Below, one piece after another: positions 53,957-63,281 of a DNA stretch of 64,000 nucleotides. A model generated the notes under the pieces. That model searched no databases. It had not been told where the DNA came from and worked only from the letters and a program-made list of their open reading frames with translations. The stretch is from Candidatus Gastranaerophilales bacterium (GTDB lineage Bacteria; Cyanobacteriota; Vampirovibrionia; Gastranaerophilales; Gastranaerophilaceae). Every line of letters starts with the position of its first letter. Within the stretch, counting starts at the first letter, position 1. Position numbers and translations under genes: made by a program. The stretch is from the NCBI GenBank assembly GCA_944324435.1, contig CALUWH010000007.1, positions 1 through 64,000 on the forward strand, read 5' to 3'.

Positions 53957-54286
53957 ATGAAGAAAGTTCTTTATACAGATTTTGAAGGGGTAGATTCAGT
54001 AATAAGTTCTATGATGGATAATCCGCAGTTGAAAAAAGCAATTACACGGACAAATCTGTACAGCTTCTGGGATAAAATTGTACCTTCAAAATTCAAAAAA
54101 CGTTCAAAACCGTATTCAATGACCTTCGGCGGAATTATGGTAATCGCGTGTGAAAACCATATTGTGGCTCAGGAATTGTCTTTATATAAAGTTGTCCTCC
54201 TTAAGAAATTTGAGCCGTATCTAAAAAGCCTCAAAATGCGTATTACGGATTTAAAGTTTGACCCTAAAAAGTGGACTACAGACTAA
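53957..54286 (+). CDS. DUF721/DciA-like protein
   Basis: A 109-residue protein matching the DUF721 layout: an N-terminal basic helix, then SFWDKIVPSKFKKRSKPYSMTFGGIMVIACENHIVAQELSLY and a closing KMRITDLKFDP. In several bacteria DUF721 proteins (DciA) load the replicative helicase. The frame opens at 53864, but ATG 53957 with TAGGGAT just before it is preferred. It is divergent from the DHH gene with a 31-base gap. Similarity is by pattern, so the helicase link is tentative. Confidence 0.7.
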   Translation: MKKVLYTDFEGVDSVISSMMDNPQLKKAITRTNLYSFWDKIVPSKFKKRSKPYSMTFGGIMVIACENHIVAQELSLYKVVLLKKFEPYLKSLKMRITDLKFDPKKWTTD

Positions 54287-54316
54287 ATCCGTATTTCAAA
54301 ATAGTTATATTGATTT

Positions 54317-55348
54317 TTAGTCATATTTGTTAATAATGATGACATCATCTAAATTAACATTGTCTACAGGTAAGTTGTCAATAGTCATTTTTACAAACGT
54401 GTTCCCATTCTCATCTTTATAGGAAAAAACATTTCCTTTTGAGGGTTTTGTTTCAGCCTGAACATCAACGTCTTTCTCGCTTGTAAGTTTGCCTGCATTT
54501 TCTACATCTGTTTTATTTGTTTCCGGTGATAAATTTTCATTTGCTGCGTCATCTCTTTGAGTTTTGTCCTGTGCAAAATCTTTGGGGCCGGGAAATCTCC
54601 ACGCCTCCTTCTCTTTTATTTTTTTGTCAACGGTATTTGATAAAACCTTATAATAATTCTCATCCTCTTTACAATCTTGTGTTGTCTGCAAAGACTCAAC
54701 GAGTATTTGCGGATTATTCTCAATACTTTCTCCAAAATTTAAGATTAATTTTCTGCACTCCTCCGCATCCAATTCTTGAATTGCCAGAGTTAAGTCAAAT
54801 GCTTTTGGGTAGTTATTAAACAACTCTGCATTTTTCATTAATAGAACGCAATCTTTGTAATCAAACCTGTTTTCACCATCTTTATCCTTTGTTTTGAGGA
54901 CTTTTTTAAAAACTTCCGGAAAATTTTCTATTTCCTCTCCTGCATCGTAAAAGAGGGAGACAGAGTCTTCTGCGCCAAATCTGAATGTGTTATCATCATT
55001 TTTTGCGTCTATTATTCTTCTAAAAGCGGTAGGATGCATATCAATATTATCAAAATGTCTGCCTATTACATATTTCTCTTCTTCGGAAAATCTTTTCAGA
55101 TGAAAATTCGCTCTGTTATGTCCTAATTTTTTGTTTTCATTTTCATAAAATTCATTAACGATAGCAGAAGGAGTTTTAACCTCGTTTTGAGCTAACATAA
55201 ACAGGGCACCGGCAGAAAGAGTTCCGCCAAGCTCTAAACCCCTTTTTATCAGTTTTTGTTTCTGACCTTGAAAGCTGATATCTTTTTTTGTAATTTGTCT
55301 TTGATTAGCATTATGTACAGGATTTACACTTATCTTAGTTATTTGCAT
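54317..55348 (-). CDS. Hypothetical protein with about 37-residue repeats (343 aa)
   Basis: No family recognised. ISFQG lies at residues 24-28, then a hydrophobic segment (LELGGTLSAGALFML, about 37-51) that may be a membrane anchor. A repeat of about 37 residues follows, with units starting HPTAF, FPEVF, YPKAF and NPQIL, each carrying a polar Asp/Lys-rich loop (KNDDNTFRF, KDKDGENRF). The C-terminal third is polar and low complexity. The preferred ATG (55348) has AAAGG upstream; an alternative ATG lies six bases earlier. Confidence 0.7.
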   Translation of the reverse strand: MQITKISVNPVHNANQRQITKKDISFQGQKQKLIKRGLELGGTLSAGALFMLAQNEVKTPSAIVNEFYENENKKLGHNRANFHLKRFSEEEKYVIGRHFDNIDMHPTAFRRIIDAKNDDNTFRFGAEDSVSLFYDAGEEIENFPEVFKKVLKTKDKDGENRFDYKDCVLLMKNAELFNNYPKAFDLTLAIQELDAEECRKLILNFGESIENNPQILVESLQTTQDCKEDENYYKVLSNTVDKKIKEKEAWRFPGPKDFAQDKTQRDDAANENLSPETNKTDVENAGKLTSEKDVDVQAETKPSKGNVFSYKDENGNTFVKMTIDNLPVDNVNLDDVIIINKYD

Positions 55349-55470
55349 TACCATCTACCTTTCTTTTGTATATTTATTTAAACCTCAAAATAATATATTT
55401 TGCTAGTCCGATTTACAAAATTTAACAACATTGGTTTAACAGCCTGTATAATCCTATTTTTTCATATTTA

Positions 55471-55479
55471 TGTTATTAT
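55471..55479 (+). promoter_or_regulatory. Extended -10 promoter of secA
   Basis: TGTTATTAT matches an extended -10. The predicted start near 55486 gives a short leader that carries GGAGAGG (55491-55497) before the ATG at 55504. Confidence 0.5.
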
Positions 55480-55503
55480 ATTTATTAATTGGAGAGGATT
55501 ATT

Positions 55504-58146
55504 ATGATAAATTTTTTATTAAAACTTTTAGGCGACGCTAATGAAAAGAAGATAAAAAAAATAATGGGCATTATTGACCATATAAACGCTTTGGAACCTG
55601 AATTTGAAAAACTGACGGACGAACAGCTCAGAGCCAAGACTGACGAATTTAAAGAAATTCTGTCCAAACGTCCGACTTCGGATAATGAAAAAGCTGATAG
55701 GATTTTGGAAAAAGAAGCTTTAGACAAAATTCTTCCTGAAGCCTTTGCAACTGTTCGTGAGGCAGGTAAAAGAGTTCTTAACATGCGCCATTTTGATGTA
55801 CAGCTTATCGGAGCATATTTTCTTCATAACGGTCATATTGCGGAGATGAGAACCGGTGAAGGTAAAACTCTTGTAGCAACGCTTGCGGCTTACTTAAATG
55901 CCCTGACGGGGAAAGGTGTTCACGTTGTAACCGTTAACGATTATCTTGCAAAACGTGACAGCGAATGGATGGGGCAGATTTATAAATTTTTAGGCCTAAG
56001 CGTCGGCGTTATTCTCTCCAATCAGCACGATGCAGACGAGTTTAACCGCAAACGTGCCGCCTATGCCTGCGATATTACGTACGGCACAAACAACGAGTTC
56101 GGGTTTGATTATCTTAGAGATAATATGGCGGCATCTAAAGAAATGCTCGTTCAAAGACCTTTTAACTACGCAATTATCGATGAAGTTGACAGTATTTTGA
56201 TTGATGAAGCCCGAACCCCTCTTATCATAAGCGGACGCGTTGAAAAATCCGCTGATACTTATACATTGATGGCAAAAGTTGCTCCTCAGCTGGAGAAAAA
56301 TAAGGATTATGAGGTTGACGAAAAGAATAAAAACGTAATCCTTACAGAAGATGGTATTGATAGAGCACAAGAAATTATAGGATGTAAGGATTTATTTGAT
56401 ATTAACAACCAGTACGCACACGATTTATTAAATGCTCTCAAGGCAAAAGAATTGTTTATCAAAGACACGGACTATGTTATAAAAGACGGCGAAATAGTTA
56501 TAGTTGACGAATTTACCGGACGCTTAATGCCTGGAAGGCGTTGGTCAGACGGTCTGCATCAGGCAATTGAAGCGAAGGAAGGGGTTGAAATCCAAGACGA
56601 GACACAGACTCTTGCAAGTATTACTTTTCAGAACCTGTTTAGACTATATCCAAAACTGTCAGGCATGACCGGTACTGCTATGACGGAAGAAGCAGAATTC
56701 GGAAAAATATATAACCTTGAAGTCACGGTTATTCCAACCAATAAACCTGATATAAGGATTAATTATCCGGATGTTATATATAAAACTGAAAAGGCTAAAT
56801 ATAACGCTGTTGTTAATGATATTATTGAGCAGCACAAACTTGGACGTCCGGTGCTGGTAGGTACTGTAAGTATCGAAAAATCAGAATACATATCTTCTCT
56901 TTTAAAGCAAAAGGGTATAAAACATAATGTGTTGAATGCAAAGCAGCACGAAAGAGAAGCTTATATTATTGCACAAGCCGGACGTGTAGGAGCTGTTACA
57001 ATAGCAACAAATATGGCAGGCCGCGGAACAGATATTCTATTGGGCGGTAATGCAGAATTTCTCGCAAAAGAGGCGCTGGATAAAAACGGAGTAACACCTG
57101 ACAGTGCAAACTATGAAGAAATAAAAAATGAAGCTCTTAAAGATGCCCGGGAAATTACAGAAAAAGAACACGCAAAAGTTGTAGAACTCGGAGGACTTCA
57201 CGTTATCGGAACAGAAAGACATGAGTCCAGAAGAATTGATAACCAGCTTAGAGGCCGTGCCGCAAGACAGGGTGATCCGGGCTCTACCAGGTTTTTCCTT
57301 TCACTCGAAGACAATTTAATGAGAATATTCGGCGGCGATAAAATTACAGGTTTGATGAATATGCTTAACGTTGAAGATGATATGGCTATTGAATCTGGGC
57401 TTATTACAAAGCAAATTCAGTCGGCCCAGAAAAAAGTCGAAACATATCACTTTGATATTCGTAAAAATGTGCTTCAGTATGATGATGTTATGAATATTCA
57501 GAGAGAAAAATTCTACGCTCAGAGAAAGAAAGTCCTTGAAGGAAAAGATTTAAGATCTGATATTGAATATATGATAGACAGAGAAATTGACAGGCTTCTA
57601 AAAAGCTATATCACGCCGGAGATGAATCCGGAGGAATATGTACCTCAAGATTTGGAAACTCTTGTAAAAGAGCTGCATTCAACAATTCCGCAGCTTTCAT
57701 ATATCTCTGTTGATGATATTAAAAATTATAGATTCTCCAGAATTTATGATTCTCTGAAAGATGCTGCACAGAATGCATACAAAGAACACGAAAAAGAGAT
57801 TATCGGTTTTTATAACACAATCTCCGAACAGTACGATCCATCATTTGAAAAACAGGAAGTTTTCTCTGAAAATAATATAATGCGCTCACTTGAGAGAGAT
57901 ATTCTCTTGCGTGTTGTAGACAATCAATGGATAGATCATCTTCATAACATTGATATGTTGAAAGACGGTATCGGTCTCAGAGCTTACGGTCAAAAAGATC
58001 CGCTTATTGAGTATAAAAAAGAGGCTTATGATTTATTTAATAAGATGATGTACGAGATCCAGAGCAATACTGTAAGATATCTGTTTAGAGCAAAATTCGG
58101 GATTCAATTTGTTTCGGATGAGGGTGTAGAAGAAATTTCACAATAG
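55504..58146 (+). CDS. secA: Preprotein translocase ATPase SecA
   Basis: The motor that pushes proteins through SecYEG, 880 residues from the ATG at 55504 (GGAGAGG upstream; a TTG at 55489 is in frame). The Walker A loop is GEGKT at residues 118-122, with [19 protein letters not shown] (Walker B region) and [18 protein letters not shown]. The protein ends soon after the helical scaffold at VEEISQ, and lacks the cysteine-rich zinc-binding tail found in many SecAs, which contacts SecB and the ribosome. Confidence 0.98.
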   Translation: MINFLLKLLGDANEKKIKKIMGIIDHINALEPEFEKLTDEQLRAKTDEFKEILSKRPTSDNEKADRILEKEALDKILPEAFATVREAGKRVLNMRHFDVQLIGAYFLHNGHIAEMRTGEGKTLVATLAAYLNALTGKGVHVVTVNDYLAKRDSEWMGQIYKFLGLSVGVILSNQHDADEFNRKRAAYACDITYGTNNEFGFDYLRDNMAASKEMLVQRPFNYAIIDEVDSILIDEARTPLIISGRVEKSADTYTLMAKVAPQLEKNKDYEVDEKNKNVILTEDGIDRAQEIIGCKDLFDINNQYAHDLLNALKAKELFIKDTDYVIKDGEIVIVDEFTGRLMPGRRWSDGLHQAIEAKEGVEIQDETQTLASITFQNLFRLYPKLSGMTGTAMTEEAEFGKIYNLEVTVIPTNKPDIRINYPDVIYKTEKAKYNAVVNDIIEQHKLGRPVLVGTVSIEKSEYISSLLKQKGIKHNVLNAKQHEREAYIIAQAGRVGAVTIATNMAGRGTDILLGGNAEFLAKEALDKNGVTPDSANYEEIKNEALKDAREITEKEHAKVVELGGLHVIGTERHESRRIDNQLRGRAARQGDPGSTRFFLSLEDNLMRIFGGDKITGLMNMLNVEDDMAIESGLITKQIQSAQKKVETYHFDIRKNVLQYDDVMNIQREKFYAQRKKVLEGKDLRSDIEYMIDREIDRLLKSYITPEMNPEEYVPQDLETLVKELHSTIPQLSYISVDDIKNYRFSRIYDSLKDAAQNAYKEHEKEIIGFYNTISEQYDPSFEKQEVFSENNIMRSLERDILLRVVDNQWIDHLHNIDMLKDGIGLRAYGQKDPLIEYKKEAYDLFNKMMYEIQSNTVRYLFRAKFGIQFVSDEGVEEISQ

Positions 58147-58151
58147 CGAGA

Positions 58152-58192
58152 AAAAGTTTAGGCGCTGTCTATAAGACAGCGCCTAAACTTTT
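58152..58192. terminator. Bidirectional terminator between secA and pnp
   Basis: A 19-bp perfect inverted repeat (58152-58170 with 58174-58192) around a 3-base loop. The arms begin with AAAA and end with TTTT, so it can terminate both the plus-strand secA transcript and the convergent pnp transcript. Confidence 0.92.
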
Positions 58193-58204
58193 ATCTTGTA
58201 AGTT

Positions 58205-60346
58205 TTATGCGTTTAATTTTGCTTTATCCTCTTCGGTAACACCTTTAATTGTCAGGTTAATTCTGCCCTTGTCATCAATTTTTATAACCTTAACAATAAC
58301 TTCATCACCGATATTTACATGCGGCTCAATCGTTTCTATTCTTTCCTGACAGATTTGAGATATGTGAACCATACCGTCTTTTCCGCCGCCGAGCTCTACA
58401 AAGGCTCCAATAGGGATAATTCGTACAACTTTACCTTTTATAACCATACCGACTTCCGGCTTGAATGTTAAGTCTTTAATCATTTTCTTAGCAATAGCCG
58501 CGCCTTCTTGGTCATTTGAGGTTATTGTAACAACACCGCTGTCCTGAATATCAATTTCAGCACCGGATGCGTCAATAATAGCTCTAATCTGTTTTCCACC
58601 AGGTCCGATAACAGTTCCGATATCTTCAACAGGAATTGTCATTGTTGTTATGCTTGGCGCAAACGGAGACAGATGATCTGCCGGTTTAGAAATAACTTTT
58701 CTCATTTCTCCAAGAATATGAAGTCGGCCTTCTTTTGCTTGAGCCAAAGCTCTTCTTAAAGTCTCATTTGCGATACCTTTAGCCTTCATATCCATTTGAA
58801 GAGCTGTAATTCCGTCATCATTACCTGTAACTTTAAAGTCCATATCACCTAAAAAGTCTTCAATACCTTGGATATCGGTTAATACAACCGGTTCTCTGCC
58901 CGGTTCCGTTATCATACCCATTGCAACGCCGCCTATCATACATTTAACAGGAACACCTGCGTTCATCAAAGCCATAGAAGAACCGCAAGTAGAACCCATT
59001 GATGTAGAACCGTTTGATTCAAGTACATCGGAAGTAACTCGAATAGTGTAGCCAAACTCTTCTTGTGAAGGCAGTGCCGGAACATTTGCTCTTTCTGCAA
59101 GGTTTCCGTGTCCCACTTCACGTCTTCCCGGTCCTCTCAAAGGCTTAACTTCGCCAACTGAAAAACCCGGGAAAATATATTTGTGCATATATGTTTTTTC
59201 GGTTTCAGGATCAACTCCGTCAAGTTCCTGTTTCATGCCAGGGCCTGCCAGAGTTGCAACCGAAAGAATCTGAGTTTGTCCTCTTGTAAACACCGCAGAA
59301 CCGTGAGCTCTTGGAATTACACCAACTTCACACCAGATAGGACGAACTTCATTCGGTTTTCTGCCGTCAGCTCTTACACCTTCATCAAGAATCATGGCAC
59401 GCATAATTTTCTTTTCTGCTGCCTTGAACTCTTCTGCAACAAAGTCAATACCTGTTTCTTCAATGATTTGATGAATGTAATGGTCTTCAGGAAGAGCTTC
59501 AACCTTTTCTTTAACCAATTTTTTAGCTTCTTCCAATTTTTCCTGTCTATAAGTTCTGTCAAAGTTGTGATAAGCATCAAAAATCATATCGTGAGCAACT
59601 TCGTCAATAATATTTTTAAGCTCCGTTGTGTCATAAGGATTAACAAATTCTTCCTTAACAACTCCGCAAGCTTTTGCGAATTCAACCTGAGCATCGCATT
59701 GTTTTCTGATTTCACCTTGAGCAAACTCAACAGCTTCCATAATATCGTCTTCTGTAACAAATTTACATCCTGCCTCTACCATGATTACACTGTCATGAGT
59801 TCCGGCTACAACGATGTCCAAATCAGATTTATCTGCCTGTTGATGAGTCGGGTTAGCAATAAGCTGTCCATCAAGTTTTGAGACCCTTACAGCACCGATA
59901 GGGCCTTCAAAAGGGGCTCCTGAAAGCATCAACGCGCAAGATGCCCCGAGCATCGCCAAAGTATCAGGCTGGTTTTGCTGATCGTAACTGAATAACTGAG
60001 CTACAATTTGAATATCATTTCTATATCCTTTTGGGAAAAGTGGTCTTATAGGTCTGTCAATCAAACGTGATATAAGAATAGCCTTGTCGCTTGCCTTGCC
60101 TTCTGTACGGTTGTAACCGCCCGGGATACGTCCTATTGCAGACATTCTTTCTTCGTAATCAATAAGCAGGGGGAAGAAGTCAATTCCGACTCTTGGCTCC
60201 TTGCTTACAACGCAGTGTACAAAAAGCATTGTATCGCCGCAGCGAACAGTAACACTGCCGTTTGTTGATTGAGCATACTTGCCGGTTTCTACCGTAACCG
60301 TTTTTCCGCCAATCTCAAGTTGAAAACTTTTTGTTTCAGGTATCAT
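58205..60346 (-). CDS. pnp: Polyribonucleotide nucleotidyltransferase (PNPase)
   Basis: A 3'-to-5' phosphorolytic exoribonuclease of 713 residues, normal length. The order is RNase PH-like domain 1, helical linker, RNase PH-like domain 2 (GSSMALMNAGVPVKCMIGGVAMG), KH domain (VIGPGGKQIRAIIDASGA) and S1 domain (GKVVRIIPIGAFVELGGGKDGMVHISQI). AAGGAA precedes the ATG. A short hairpin sits just upstream in the leader. Confidence 0.98.
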   Translation of the reverse strand: MIPETKSFQLEIGGKTVTVETGKYAQSTNGSVTVRCGDTMLFVHCVVSKEPRVGIDFFPLLIDYEERMSAIGRIPGGYNRTEGKASDKAILISRLIDRPIRPLFPKGYRNDIQIVAQLFSYDQQNQPDTLAMLGASCALMLSGAPFEGPIGAVRVSKLDGQLIANPTHQQADKSDLDIVVAGTHDSVIMVEAGCKFVTEDDIMEAVEFAQGEIRKQCDAQVEFAKACGVVKEEFVNPYDTTELKNIIDEVAHDMIFDAYHNFDRTYRQEKLEEAKKLVKEKVEALPEDHYIHQIIEETGIDFVAEEFKAAEKKIMRAMILDEGVRADGRKPNEVRPIWCEVGVIPRAHGSAVFTRGQTQILSVATLAGPGMKQELDGVDPETEKTYMHKYIFPGFSVGEVKPLRGPGRREVGHGNLAERANVPALPSQEEFGYTIRVTSDVLESNGSTSMGSTCGSSMALMNAGVPVKCMIGGVAMGMITEPGREPVVLTDIQGIEDFLGDMDFKVTGNDDGITALQMDMKAKGIANETLRRALAQAKEGRLHILGEMRKVISKPADHLSPFAPSITTMTIPVEDIGTVIGPGGKQIRAIIDASGAEIDIQDSGVVTITSNDQEGAAIAKKMIKDLTFKPEVGMVIKGKVVRIIPIGAFVELGGGKDGMVHISQICQERIETIEPHVNIGDEVIVKVIKIDDKGRINLTIKGVTEEDKAKLNA

Positions 60347-60360
60347 TTTTCCTTCTTTCT

Positions 60361-60379
60361 CCGGCTACTCGAAAGCCGG
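60361..60379 (-). promoter_or_regulatory. Hairpin in the pnp leader
   Basis: CCGGCT (60361-60366) pairs with AGCCGG (60374-60379) around a 7-base loop, 15 bases before the pnp ATG and just upstream of its ribosome binding site. In E. coli the pnp leader hairpin mediates autoregulation with RNase III; a similar role here is inference. Confidence 0.4.
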
Positions 60380-60437
60380 ATGCTTCCATTTATAATACTA
60401 CATTTTATTCCATTTTGATTATAATATAAAAAATATA

Positions 60438-60478
60438 AATACGCAAAAACTCCCTTAATTAGGGAGTTTTTGCGTATT
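60438..60478 (-). terminator. Terminator of the EF-hand protein gene
   Basis: An 18-bp inverted repeat (60438-60455 with 60461-60478) around a 5-base loop, 16 bases past the stop of the minus-strand gene, followed on that strand by a T-rich run. Confidence 0.88.
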
Positions 60479-60493
60479 AGATGAAATTTTGTC

Positions 60494-62398
60494 TTATGCG
60501 ATCAGTTCTTCTTGCTCTTTTGTGGTCGTTTCTTTTCCAGCGTTAGTTTCGCCGTTTACCCAGGCAGCATAGTTTGTTGAGAAATTCTCAGTAAATGCAC
60601 TGACAATCTCTTGCGGATTTACAGTAACCTGATAGAAGTATCTTCCCGGAGTAATGCCTGTATTTATAGCAAGATTTTTTGCATTTTCAAAAGTCGTGCT
60701 AAATGTATTCATATCAAAATCTATACTGTTTGCGGAGCACATTGCATAAGATTTGCTTAATAATTGAGATCTTAATCTCTCAAGCATGTTACTAATCTGA
60801 TTTTGTACTCTTGGCCCATAGTTTGAAACAGAATATTCGCTGTTATTTTTCATTGATTCTACAAATTTGGAGCTCTGTCTGTCACTTGCCATCACTTCGT
60901 AATCAATGTCTTGCAAATCCATATCCTTATTAGAACTGTTCATATCGTCAACAGCTTTTGCAATATTTTCATTAAATACTACAAGGAATGTATCTACCAT
61001 TGACTTAATGTCTACATTAGATTGTACATTATGCCACCACCAGTTGTCTCCGGTCGTTGTTATTATACCGCTGTTTAAGGTATCACTTATTGACTGGTTG
61101 TATACATTTTCAAAGATAGTTTCCAAACCGTCAAAACCAATACCTTTTTCTGTCACCATAGAATTAAATGCAGTAAGAACCTGATTTTTAATATTATCGG
61201 CCTGTAAAAGTTTTGTTGCTTTGTTGTAAACTTCGTTTTGTGCTTTTTCTACACCGCCATACCAGGAATAAGAACGAGCCGAAATCTGACCGTTATTCCT
61301 ATATCCTCTGATGTAGTCGCAGTTAATACTATCAAGATCTATCTTATAATCTGCTCCTGTAATACCGGTTGAATTTGTTGTTTCAGGTGCAGCTGAGGCA
61401 ACTGATTCAAGGCCTGGTGCAGCTTCTGCTGCCGGCATATTTTTTACTGCTGTTTTCAGCGCTTCTGTGCTAAGAGAATTAAAGACTGTTTCCATTGCAG
61501 CATTTAATTCCTGTGCATCAGTAAAGTTTGCTAAAGCGGTTGTGATTGCACCTTCAGATGTTATTGTTGTATCACCGAGTGTTATGTACATGCCATTTTC
61601 AAGCGCACTTGTTAAAAATTCTTTTGCGGCTTCCTTGAGTGTTACAAGCTCGTCGGAATCAATATAAATTCCTAACGAATCCGCAACTTCTCTATAGCCG
61701 GAAACGGAATCTGCTAATCTTTCCGAATCAGATTTGTTCATATAATCTTGCAAATAGCGTGTCAAATCTGTTTGTAAATTAGCTCCTGTATAATTCTGCA
61801 TATAAACATCCGCAGCAGCTTCTAATCTTTTCCCGAGAGTTTGAATTTCGGAATTCTTGTATGAAGGAAGTTCCGTACCATCCTCTTGAACAATTCTTTC
61901 TGCTGCAATTTCGTTTATTATATCGTCAAGAACCTGTGACTTAATGCTTGAAGTATCGTTTTTTAGAACCTCCTGCTTTATCTCTTCGTATTTTGCAGGC
62001 AAGGAGGTCTTAAAGTCTTCTGCCATACTTGAAACTTCGCCGACATAAGTGAGTGCATATCCGTTAATATAGTCTTTTAAGTATTCTGTTACCTCCGGTA
62101 AATACTGAGATTTGCTGCCCGAAAAGTCTGTACTTATTGTGCTTTTCATTTCATTTACGGCATCCTGCATAAGGAGTTTTTGCTCATAGATTTCAAATTC
62201 TTCTTCCGAAAGGGTTTTATCACCGTCTTTGTCTATAGAGGATAGTTCAACGCTGTCCAACTCAACTTCTTTAAGCAGTGCATCATACTCTTCCTGAGTA
62301 ACTTTTCCGTCTTTATCTTTGTCAAAGTCCTCAAAAGTTAATTTTTGCCCGTTTACCGTTAAACTTCCAAACTGGTTGATACCCTGAAATCCGCTCAT
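60494..62398 (-). CDS. EF-hand hypothetical protein (634 aa)
   Basis: A large protein with two calcium-binding EF-hand loops near the N-terminus: DKDKDGKVTQEE at residues 26-37 and a slightly degenerate DKDGDKTLSEEE at 56-67 (Lys at the usual Gly position). The remaining 560 residues are polar and mostly helical, with no signal peptide, membrane segment or recognised domain. A GFQG motif lies at residues 3-6. AGGAGA precedes the ATG. It stands alone between pnp and lptB, with its own terminator. Confidence 0.78.
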   Translation of the reverse strand: MSGFQGINQFGSLTVNGQKLTFEDFDKDKDGKVTQEEYDALLKEVELDSVELSSIDKDGDKTLSEEEFEIYEQKLLMQDAVNEMKSTISTDFSGSKSQYLPEVTEYLKDYINGYALTYVGEVSSMAEDFKTSLPAKYEEIKQEVLKNDTSSIKSQVLDDIINEIAAERIVQEDGTELPSYKNSEIQTLGKRLEAAADVYMQNYTGANLQTDLTRYLQDYMNKSDSERLADSVSGYREVADSLGIYIDSDELVTLKEAAKEFLTSALENGMYITLGDTTITSEGAITTALANFTDAQELNAAMETVFNSLSTEALKTAVKNMPAAEAAPGLESVASAAPETTNSTGITGADYKIDLDSINCDYIRGYRNNGQISARSYSWYGGVEKAQNEVYNKATKLLQADNIKNQVLTAFNSMVTEKGIGFDGLETIFENVYNQSISDTLNSGIITTTGDNWWWHNVQSNVDIKSMVDTFLVVFNENIAKAVDDMNSSNKDMDLQDIDYEVMASDRQSSKFVESMKNNSEYSVSNYGPRVQNQISNMLERLRSQLLSKSYAMCSANSIDFDMNTFSTTFENAKNLAINTGITPGRYFYQVTVNPQEIVSAFTENFSTNYAAWVNGETNAGKETTTKEQEELIA

Positions 62399-62554
62399 TT
62401 TTTTCTCCTAATTAATTGTATTTTTAATAATATATACGGCATATTTATATAAAACTTTAGGGATAAGAGAAGATTTGTTACAAAAATTTACAATCTGTCT
62501 CAGGTATATTAAGACGTATTTTTGTAGTATTATACAAAAAAACGGGGAGCTCAG

Positions 62555-63280
62555 ATGAGAATAGAAGCAAAAAATCTGGTTAAAATATACGGTGACAGAA
62601 GTGTTGTAAATGATGTATCCTTCTTTATGGATAAAGGTGAGGTCGTTTGTCTTCTGGGGCCGAATGGAGCCGGGAAAACCACAACATTTTATATGATTGT
62701 AGGCTTAGTTAAGCCCAATACGGGAAGTGTTTTTATAGACGATAAAGATATTACAACCTGGCCTATGAACTTGAGGGCAAAGGAAGGTATCGGGTATTTA
62801 CCACAAGAGAACTCGATTTTCAGGAAACTGACTGTAGAAGATAATATTAAACTTGTGTTGGAAATGAATGACAAGCTGACGGTTGATGAGAAAAAACAGA
62901 AACTGGAAGAGCTTTTGACGGAATTTGGTGTAATGAAACTGAGAAAATCTCCGGCAGTTGCGCTTTCCGGCGGTGAAAGACGACGTGTAGAAATTGCAAG
63001 AGCGCTTGCTGCAAGTCCTGATTTTATGCTTCTGGACGAACCGTTTGCCGGTATTGACCCTATTGCAATCGGCGAGATTAAGGATAATATCAGAAAAATT
63101 TCCGAAGAAAAAGGGCTTGGAGTATTGATTACGGACCACAACCCTAAGGCTACGCTTTCGATTACAGACAGAGCGTATGTAATTTTTGACGGTAAAATTA
63201 AAATTCAAGGAAAAAGTGTTGATGTTGCAAATGATCCTGTTGCTAAAGAATTTTATTTAGGAAAGGATTTCAAACTGTAG
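62555..63280 (+). CDS. lptB: LPS export ABC ATPase LptB
   Basis: The ATPase that powers lipopolysaccharide extraction from the inner membrane, 241 residues. Walker A GPNGAGKTT spans residues 35-43, then GYLPQENSIFRKLTVEDN, the signature LSGGERRRVEIARAL, Walker B FMLLDEPFAGIDP and ITDHNPKATLSITDR. GGGGAGC precedes the ATG. One base separates it from the downstream permease gene, consistent with a joint complex. Confidence 0.95.
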   Translation: MRIEAKNLVKIYGDRSVVNDVSFFMDKGEVVCLLGPNGAGKTTTFYMIVGLVKPNTGSVFIDDKDITTWPMNLRAKEGIGYLPQENSIFRKLTVEDNIKLVLEMNDKLTVDEKKQKLEELLTEFGVMKLRKSPAVALSGGERRRVEIARALAASPDFMLLDEPFAGIDPIAIGEIKDNIRKISEEKGLGVLITDHNPKATLSITDRAYVIFDGKIKIQGKSVDVANDPVAKEFYLGKDFKL

Positions 63281-63281
63281 A

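Noticed and set aside
59183-59881. 232-codon plus-strand frame inside pnp
   Set aside because: An antisense shadow of pnp, rich in Phe, Ser, Asn and Cys, with no homology or ribosome binding site.
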